Shown here: piece by piece, positions 56,801 through 64,000 of the stretch
Layout: each line of letters starts with the position of its first letter
Position numbering within the stretch: the first letter of the stretch is position 1
Source: Hanleya hanleyi
Taxonomy: Eukaryota; Mollusca; Polyplacophora; Lepidopleurida; Hanleyidae
Direction: 5' to 3'
NCBI GenBank assembly: GCA_036873755.1
Contig: JAVTVY010017387.1
Coordinates: 1-64,000, forward strand
Length of the DNA stretch: 64,000 nucleotides
Notes under the pieces: model-generated
Seen by the model: the letters and a program-made list of their open reading frames with translations, nothing else
Databases searched by the model: none
Told to the model about the DNA's origin: nothing
Made by a program: the position numbers and the translations under genes

Positions 56801-59745
56801 TAGATGTGTTCCCTGCTCTGATTCCTCTTTGATCTTTTTCATTAGTTGCCGGTCTGATGGCTCAAGTTTAATTCCCACAGTTTTCTTAGTGTGCTTATCA
56901 TCTTCAGCTTGCAATTGGACACCAACCGCATCTTGGAATTGTAGGGCAGCTTGTACACCGTCCGTCACACCAATTCCATCTACTTCTTCCTTATCCATAT
57001 CTGATTCAGTCGTGATTCCCACATGGTCCACAGACTTTACCACCTTCTGAACCTTCTGCTCAGGAGCTGCAGGAATTCTCTGTATCTGTGGTTGACCTGT
57101 CCCAATATTTTGAGCTTCTTTCAGAGGTAAAGTTTCAGCATCATCTTCGCTGTCCATTGGAGACATAGCTTCTGGTCTCCTCTGTCTTTCATCGGTCTGG
57201 TCATACCTTTGACCACCAATTTGTTGACTGTTACAGCTTTGTGGTTTTGCATCATATCGAGGCCCACCTCTGACAGTTTTTTTCAGCACCACCAGGTCAG
57301 GGTTATCACTATCAGTTTCACTTGATTTGGTCTCCAGTTCTTGCTCATTACCACTTTGCTTCTTCTTATCATATTTGGGCCCACTTTGGGGATTTGGTGT
57401 CAGTGACAGCATATCTTCAGCCTCACTATCAGTTCCACTCAGTTCTGCTCTCTCAGTTTTACCACAACTTGTCCTCGACACAACACCATCTTTCACATTC
57501 CTATTCAGTGATTTTTCAATTGCCCTGCTTTCAGATCTGTCCTTGTATTGGGAGTCTGTCTTCCCCTGACTTTGCTTCACCGTAGATGGGAAATGTTTTC
57601 TGTGACCAGGGAGGATTAGTCCCTTATGAATCTTGTCTTCTCTCTTATTCCACCCATCAGACAATGTGCCTGTGGGTGAATTAGTTTGCTTGACCAATGA
57701 TGGGAATGATTTTTTGTGACCAGGGAGGACTAGTCCCTTATGAAGTTTATCATCCCCTCTATTTCTAAAGTCAGACAATGAGGTTGAGGGTGAATTGCTC
57801 CTGGATTGGATTTCTTTTGATGAATGCTCAACCAATTCCTCTGAGGGACACTCACCAGGAGTTTTGTCATCAGATTTTGAGGATTGACTGAGAAAAACAC
57901 AAGGTGGTAGATCAGAATCTGTGCTGTCGAACTCACAAACGTTTTCCTCTCCGGGTTCGATATCTGCAGCTTCAGCATTATCTGTATCACTGGCTGGAAG
58001 AGTCACATCACTGTCATCTGAACTCTTGTCTGCCTCAGGGATATTTGGTGAATGGTTTTTTCCCAAACCCAAGGGTAAGAATAAACCTCTATGATTAGAG
58101 GGACTAGATTTTGGTCGTTTCTCCTGATCTACCAAGTCCTTCTGTGAGGAAAACAGTCTGTTTTTGGCTGACTTACAATCAGTATACCTTGACTCTGATA
58201 TTTTCTCCTCCATTGCATTATTAATTGAAACCTTCTGTGAGCCACATGATGGTACTCTTCTGGGTACCTTACCACCAATGACCGTTGTTGTTGTTTCAAT
58301 ACTTATGTCCAGAGGTGGCTTTTTCACAGATGTCTTTCTTGACAAAGGCCCATTTAGTCTCTTCTGAGGAAGTTTCCCATACTGTAAATTTTTGGGAGTC
58401 ACACAATTCAATGGAACATCAGAGTCTGAACTTGAACCATCAGATTCTTCTGCAACAGGCGATATTTTTTTCTTATGAGTGAGCACCCTCTTTCGCTTTA
58501 CACTGTCTATGCGCGAGTTTACAGTATCCCTTTTTCTGACATTTACCTTTCTGTGATTGGGATGAGCAATGTTCCCACTGCCAGAAGTATCATTGTCTAT
58601 TGTGGGCGATTCATATTCAGGAGTCCTTGTGGGTTTGGGACTGACAAATTCATCAATATCACTATTTGATGGAGATTCCAACAACTTTTTAGTCAATTTC
58701 TTGAATGTCTTGCCTCCTGTTTTTGTATTCTTACCATGAAACATATCAAAAAGGTTTTTCTTGCTCTTGCAAGCTATTGGTACAGTAGTTTGAGACTGGG
58801 CCCAACTTTTTATCTTGCCAGCTGCTGTGGGTGTGGCAGTCTTGAGGACTGAGTCTTTTGTCCACTTAGGTATAAATCTGGCATTTTCATCTTTCACCAA
58901 TACTTGGGAGTCAAATAGGTCAGGCATAGGCTCAGTCTCTATTAATGAATCAACTGTGCATTCTCTGTGTATTCCACTAGAGGATACAGTACGTTCAGTG
59001 TATTCAGTTTGTGATACTCCAGGTGTACTTCTTGCTTTCATCTTTGATCTATTTAAAGAGAGCTTCTCTCTCTTCGACAGCCAAGATGATGGGGTCAAAG
59101 ATGTACTAGACTCTTGTTTATGCTGGTAAACCATGGGATGGTGACCACTCTGCGAGAGCTTAACCGTTGCCAAGTCTGGAGTGTCCGTCTTCTGTTCCAG
59201 TGATGATGTACTCTCCTTTGGACAGAAAGGCTGCTTTTGCTGTACAGCGGGCGTAAACGTGTGACTCTGAAAGTCTGAATCTGAATCACTACTGACCCAT
59301 CGGGTTGGACGAGACTTGACCCAGGAGTTCTTGTATGCCTGGGACCTGGGACTTGGCACCCATTTGTTTTGGGTACAGGACCAGCTTTCTTTATTCGTCA
59401 TCACAACATTGCAGCTGGAGCTTGATGCTGTGTCAGCATCAATGTCTGGACACGTTTTACTTACTGTACTCTCTGTAGCCGTAGTAGACGAGCGTTCAAT
59501 AGTTTTGGTTTCATTGCTATCCGAGTCCGTCTCCGAATCCTCAATACAGATAATGGATACATCCATGGTATTTGGATGTTCATTATATTTTTCAATTTCT
59601 TTATCTGTCCACTTATTCAAACGGACATCCAGACGTCGTAGTTCCGTTCCTCGAAAGAAAAGACGACCCTTGTGCCATGTCAAGCCTCTCACTCCCATGT
59701 ACTGATGTTTCTTTCCAGTTTCGCTCCCACATCGGTTCGAGATTG
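53863..59745 (-). CDS. SETX: SETX exon 2, giant disordered exon (1,961 codons)
   Basis: A single 5,883-nt exon, entered at TTTTTTCAG|CAATCTCG and left at GAAGAAG|GTAAAGTG, with phase 1 at both ends. It opens with a compact stretch (GVRGLTWHKGRLFFRGTELR) that may be a small folded element. The rest is acidic, Ser/Thr-rich and probably disordered. Visible motifs are five TQID repeats with acidic-Tyr flanks plus one PQID (54,840-56,290), and several SUMO-interacting-motif-like cores such as PVIVIDSDDED and SIICIEDSETD. There are many S/T-D-S/T-D clusters of CK2 type, two copies of HKGLxLPGHxKxFPSxVKQ (about 57,570-57,770) and a basic nuclear-localisation-like end (NKRKDRDKHSDHKRKKR). Vertebrate SETX also carries one very large exon encoding its linker, which supports the assignment. 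The function of the linker motifs is inferred. Confidence 0.92.
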
Positions 59746-60418
59746 CTGAAAAAACCCATAAACTAAGATTACTGGAATGTGGAAGTGTGACAATCACAGG
59801 ATATACATGTAATGGAATTCAGATGCACGATACAGCAACTCTATCAGATATTTCACTTGAATACCAGTGCAATAAGAACGAGGAAAGTGGGAAAAGTGAT
59901 CGTTAGGGATAGGGAATGTCAACATATTACTTGGGTTACCATTATTTAGATTAAATAAGAGATGCAGGAAGGAATCCAACTTTTGTTCATTAATGTTGAA
60001 TATGTGAGTGATGTTAACCTCTTGGTCAGGTCCTAGTTCATCATCAGATATGCTGGTTCCTGTTATTTAGGGTAAAAACTATGTCTCGCTTTCTGCAATA
60101 AACAGCTTTCAAAGTATCACAATGGTAGAGTGACACATGTCAAAATGAATTGGACCAGTAGGTTGTCAGCCAATCCTGGCTGCCGTTTCATTCACCGTGC
60201 GGATGCATCAGTAGGATAGAACAATTTATTTGGTTGGTTGGTTGGTCTAGGAAAGAAGTAGTCTTCAATAGACTGTATGAAGACCTGTAGAATACACTAC
60301 AGCCTACAAGCAAAACTTGCCTGTGAAATAAATCACAACTTATAAATTCATTTCTGCATCCCCGTATGTTCATTCACAAATTGATGTAGAAAAGATTAGC
60401 AATACGAAGAGCTATTAA

Positions 60419-61085
60419 AGTGATCGTAAACCCTCAAGTAAAGTTTCCAACTTTCCATCAAATGAAAGACCATTGCAAACAGTGTGGAAAAATATTTATT
60501 GTAATTTTTTAGCATTTTATTACACAGAGAAAACTGCAAATAAAGTATTGTATTCTATGGTGGTCTGTTGCAATCATATTTAGGTCCAGTGACATCACAC
60601 TGCCCTAATACGTATATTTCAAACTGTGTATGCTCTTTCCAGTACTTGATTCAAGCTTAAGGTGTGTATACTTTGAATTTCAACACAGACTCACTGTTCC
60701 AATGTGCATGCTTACCAAAATCGGGGAAATTAAATGCAAGATTCAAACTGACTTGACCCTTACGAGTTACGATCTCCCAGATTTTGGTGAAACATGCACA
60801 TTGGAACAGTGAGTCTGTGTTGAAACTCAAAGTATACACACCTTAAGCTTGAATCAAGCATTGGAAAGTGCATACACAGTTTGAAATATATGTATTAAGG
60901 CAGTGTGATGTCACTGGACCTACATGTAAATATGATTGCAACAGACCACCATAAAATACCATACTTTATTTGCAGCTTACTCTGTGTAATAAAATCGTAA
61001 AAAATTACAATAAATATTTTTCCACACTGTTTGCAATGGTCTTTCATTTGATGGAAACTTTACTTGAGGGTTTACGATCTGCACT
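60419..61085. mobile_element. 667-bp foldback element flanked by TTAA
   Basis: TTAA at 60415-60418 and 61086-61089 flanks two inverted arms of about 310 bp (from GATCGTAAACCCTCAAGTAA to its complement TTACTTGAGGGTTTACGATC). They stay alignable nearly to the centre, around 60,740-60,780. The arms differ at scattered positions. No coding frame is real. It lies in SETX intron 1; if transcribed it would form a very long RNA hairpin. TTAA flanks suggest mobilisation by a piggyBac- or Kolobok-type transposase. Confidence 0.82.
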
Positions 61086-61236
61086 TTAAGTGTAATGTAT
61101 GAAAGGTGGAGGTGAAAAACAAGGTATTTAACTCGTATACAATATGGAGGGGGTCTGTGAGAGGGGCAATATAAGTACAGTAACACTATGGGAATGAGGT
61201 TTGTGATGAACAATTTGATTGAGAGCAAGCAGACAC

Positions 61237-61551
61237 CTGAGTAATTAGACTGTGGATGATCTGATCTGGTGGACATTTCATCCAAGGATATCTTTCTCGG
61301 AACAGCTGAGGATGTCCTGGAGCTGATGATCATGCGATATATTTTACCTCCAGGGCTATGTCCTTTTGCAGAGTTTTCATTTTTAATTTCTTTAGCTTGT
61401 GGTAACATGGCCAACTCCCTGGAAGGTACAGTTCCTCTGTTCGGAACTTTTGGCCTATTTTTCGGCTTAACGAAGTCATCGGAATCATCAGAATCTGAGA
61501 GCTCAATGATTTCGTAGTTCATCATGGCATGTCCCGCTAGTAGTAGTACAT
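61237..61551 (-). CDS. SETX: SETX exon 1 of window (acidic N-terminal segment)
   Basis: The exon follows a good acceptor (pyrimidine-rich tract, TTCAATAG, with CTAAC as a possible branch point) and ends at CTCAG|GTGTCT. The likely start is the Met-Met at 61525 (MMNYEIIELSDSDDSDDF). From there 289 nt leave one base over, which fits the two-base start of the next exon. IIELSDSDD is a textbook SUMO-interacting motif: a hydrophobic core followed by acidic and serine residues. The rest is low-complexity and charged, with no recognised domain. Because a real acceptor precedes the exon, an upstream exon exists. It may be 5' UTR, or it may encode the N-terminal helical domain seen in vertebrate senataxin. 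In the second case the open frame before the Met (VLLLAGHA) would also be coding. Confidence 0.75.
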
Positions 61552-62892
61552 CTATTGAATAAACAAAGTGACAAGGCAATTAAATAATGTTAGACTGCGA
61601 ACACCCCTGGGAAAGCGCACCCAAAATAATAGAGGACTCCCTCAATAGTCATTTTTCCCCTCTGTTTTCTGAAAGCCCAAAATAAAACATTACTACGTTG
61701 GTACATCATTCATATATACATTTATTCGCATGCTCAGGACTGAAATGACATCCGAATGCATTAAATATGTAGTGCAGGAAAGTAATCTGCGGGATTCTTC
61801 GCCGAGATGGAAATCATTCCGTCTTGAGTTGTATGTAATAATCAGATGCATGTAAACTACAAATGGTGAGCTATTAAATAAATAATTTGAGGAATCTTTC
61901 TTCAAAATTAAACAAGTCTACGTTTACTACATTCCATGTAAGATAGGCATAAATGTGAACTACAATCTGCGCTTCAGTTGTACTTTGTGAGAAAGACAAT
62001 TTTGAAGAACTCTCTCCACAATGCAAATCTACATACAACCCACTGTAGTTTCATATATATCGCCGGCATACATGTATCCATGAAAGGCTACATAAATCCC
62101 AGTGTTTCGTTATAAGAATTGGGTCTTCAGATTATGGACGTGCAGAAATTCCTCGGTGGACGAGTAATGAATAATGAATGAAGGATTGACTCTTGCATCA
62201 TTTCGAGGAAAATTTCCCTAAAATGAATATTTTTGAAGAAAATTCTCCAAAATTGAATTGAGGAAAATTTTTGAGGCAAAACAAGGAGAACCGTTGACAT
62301 TAGAACCTTGATTTTCCTCATGAACGTGCATTAGGGGACTGTTACCAGCAAGTTCTGCTACTTTTGATGAAAATTTGACCTACTTAGGTGACCTATAAAC
62401 CTCGAAATTGGCAAAAACATGTCCAAATGTCTCTACAAGACCATGGAAATGCACTTAATTAAGTCAATGTCAGTGTGACCTGACCTAATTGGGTCAAGGT
62501 CAATGTGACTTAGTTTAATTTTGATATCTTTTAACTTTTACACATCATTAGGTGACCTAGAAACCTCAAAATTGCCAAAATATGTCCTATTGCCCCAATA
62601 CCATAGAAATTGGTCCAATCCAAGCCCGGAAAAGCTAATGTCAGTCTTAGGTGAACGTACACACTTCAGGGTTCCCAGCTTTTAATGGAAACAAAATTCC
62701 CCCCCAAATTCCCTGAGAATTTCTGGATAGTAGTATGTGATAGTTCCAACAGCTTTTAACATGTAACATATATGCAAAATAAGCACAACCAAAATGTGTG
62801 TGTTCAGAATTCAGTTGCATTGACTGCAGTTATGAAAGAACTAGTCCTGATAAGAGTTCAAGCTATGCTATAGATAAGCACTTAATGAGGTG
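61552..62892. other. Upstream intron of SETX, no exon recognised
   Basis: The 61552 acceptor shows that transcription comes from the right. I found no coding exon here. Around 62,380-62,600 GTCAAGGTCAATGTGAC and AGGTGACCTA(G/T)AAACCTC recur as a short diverged direct repeat. Confidence 0.4.
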
Positions 62893-62896
62893 TTAA

Positions 62897-63386
62897 AGGT
62901 GAAATGCAAAGGTTTTTAGATTCTCCTTTTCACATTTTATATAGGTTGAATAATGATAGAAATACCGGTCTATCTACTTCACTTGGTTTAATTTGAATTA
63001 TCTTGTCTGCTAGAATTTTTTTAAAAGTTGGTACCTCTAGCACAGCTGAATTCAGATTTGCAAAACGTCATCGCTTATCTTTCCTTGATTGTGACGTCAC
63101 GTCAGACCAGCCGCCCGGAGACTGAACGTTACAAGTATTGACGACTGGCAAGATGGTCTGATGTGACGTCACAATCGAACGTCAAACAAGGGCAGATAAG
63201 AGATGCGGATTTCATTTCTGAAATCAGCCGGACTTGAGAGGCTAATTTTGAAGCACTTTTCAAAAGCTACCAGGAGACAAAATACTTCAATTAAAACCAA
63301 ACAGAGTATTTGGGCTGATATTTCCATCATTAACTTGCCCGCGAAGAATATAAATAGGGAAATATTAAAACCTTTGCAGTTCACCT
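62897..63386. mobile_element. 490-bp foldback element flanked by TTAA
   Basis: TTAA at 62893-62896 and 63387-63390. The left AGGTGAAATGCAAAGGTTT is matched by the right end read in reverse (AGGTGAACTGCAAAGGTTT). The arms remain similar inward through GATTGTGACGTCAC-GTCAGACCA against TGGTCTGATGTGACGTCACAATC, around a centre of about 30 bp near 63,120. The arms are much more diverged than at 60.4 kb, so this copy is older or of another family. An open frame read through the right arm is not considered coding. Confidence 0.78.
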
Positions 63387-63390
63387 TTAA

Positions 63391-64000
63391 GAAAGAAAAT
63401 GTGCATCCCTGGTGTGCACTAAAAGGCCAACATAACCAGCCACATGTGACTCCTCCCTTGCTACTCAATTTCCCTGAGTTTTCCCTGATGTTGGGTATTT
63501 TTCCGAGTTTTCCCTGACTGGAAAACTGGAAAACTAGAAAATCATTTTCCCTACTTCATAGGTCCTGAGACGTTAGTCACACTGCCATGTATCTAAGCCT
63601 TTTCTCATAAAAAGCTGTGAAGTGGTGAGAAACTATTTGGAGGAAGCCTTCCCATAATCTAAAAAATGCAAGTGTTTTCCACATGTAATAACAGTTCAAA
63701 TGTTAGCTGCACATACATTGTCGATTGAAATCATTTTGAGGAAATATTCCTCAAACTGAAATTTCATGTGTAGCTCAGCGCTGGAATTCAAGTAAACTAC
63801 ATTTCACGTACATGGTACTGTGATACATGTAATAACAGAGCAAAATGGTAAGCACATTGTCAATCTGTTCAAAAATTACTCCTTGTTGTGAAGTTGTCTT
63901 CGGGTACACTCTAATTAGTATACCAGCATGTGATTGTTTGACTTCTTGTCAGATGAAACACAAATATAAATCTGGGGTACTGGAATTTGTACCCCCAAAA
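63391..64000. other. No gene recognised
   Basis: It contains TTTCCCTGAGTTTTCCCTGA-type short repeats (63,470-63,520) resembling subterminal repeats of DNA transposons. A related CAGGGTTCCCAGC lies at 62,668. I could not define an element. Confidence 0.35.

Larger units (their letters stand above)
10266..61551 (-). other. SETX: Senataxin-type helicase gene, 11 exons, partial
   Basis: Locus-level entry for the only recognised host gene. Eleven minus-strand exons (61551-61237, 59745-53863, 53224-52986, 47374-46672, 46260-46118, 45651-45534, 41158-40976, 40407-40304, 39110-38967, 30037-29885, 10374-10266) join with GT/AG borders, and codon phase agrees at every junction. The predicted product is about 2,689 residues up to the last exon. 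The C-terminal exons carry the SETX-like order: a TYDSYDDYQ...PLLVHETW segment, an LNESQ Q-motif-like sequence, GPPGTGKS (Walker A) and CTPSHGAVDEL (motif Ia). In known organisms senataxin is a nuclear helicase that resolves R-loops and acts in transcription termination and the DNA-damage response. DEAG-box motif II and later motifs are not in the window, so the 3' end lies to the left of base 1. Introns reach 19.5 kb and hold every mobile element in 10.4-61.2 kb. The family assignment rests on motif memory, not a search. Confidence 0.88.

Noticed and set aside
59746..59797. Met at 59797 as the start of the giant exon protein
   Set aside because: A strong TTTTTTCAG acceptor at 59746 and phase agreement with exon 1 show that the upstream bases are intron.
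60977..61236. Continuation of the exon 1 frame to the left
   Set aside because: The frame runs into the foldback arm; CTCAG|GTGTCT gives the phase-correct donor to exon 2, so the rest is intron.
63203..63517. 104-codon plus-strand frame
   Set aside because: It runs through one arm of a foldback element and beyond its end; the other arm does not preserve the frame.

Overview
The window is animal nuclear DNA from a repeat-rich invertebrate. AAGATGGCCGCC-type tandem arrays with GGAC-rich tails, several DIRS retrotransposon copies and many small foldback elements suggest a mollusc or another marine lophotrochozoan. That placement is an inference; nothing in the window fixes the species. There is no operon, CRISPR array, rRNA gene or convincing tRNA gene.

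One host gene runs right to left on the minus strand through most of the window. It is a senataxin-type (SETX) superfamily 1 RNA/DNA helicase. I assembled 11 exons by hand, from 61,551 down to 10,266. Every junction has a GT donor, an AG acceptor and a matching reading phase, giving about 2,689 codons from the first plausible Met. The exons encode an acidic N-terminal exon, a 5.9-kb exon of disordered phospho- and SUMO-type motifs (vertebrate SETX also has one giant exon), then the start of the helicase: the N-terminal helicase segment, Walker A GPPGTGKS, and motif Ia CTPSHGAVDEL. The remaining helicase motifs must lie beyond the left edge, and upstream exons may lie beyond the right edge.

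The introns are large (up to 19.5 kb) and packed with mobile DNA. Four DIRS-like tyrosine-recombinase retrotransposons are all in the sense orientation of the host gene. The first (about 11.0-17.4 kb) has near-intact gag, RT-RNase H and tyrosine recombinase frames. The second (17.6-21.3 kb) is decayed and split by a piggyBac-like TTAA element. The third (42.0-44.4 kb) and fourth (47.6-52.9 kb) are decayed. Also present are a reverse-transcriptase fragment (32.9-33.6 kb), a 2.9-kb DNA transposon with a 6-bp target duplication (34.2-37.1 kb), several MITEs, and two long foldback elements bounded by TTAA at 60.4-61.1 and 62.9-63.4 kb.

The left 10 kb has no recognised exon. It holds a 73-bp minisatellite, a duplicated GGCTTTCGCCCGA minisatellite block, a roughly 0.93-kb unit in three tandem copies, and a 216-bp block that joins two local segments in permuted order. 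The region 23.8-34.0 kb is mostly tandem arrays.

The most interesting signals are: a repeated acidic-Tyr-TQID motif in the SETX big exon, which combines an ATM/ATR-type TQ with an FHA-type pT-x-x-D; a dense set of ACCGGAAGC 9-mers in the DIRS gag region that occurs in several reading frames and both orientations; and the precise TTAA insertion inside a DIRS recombinase.
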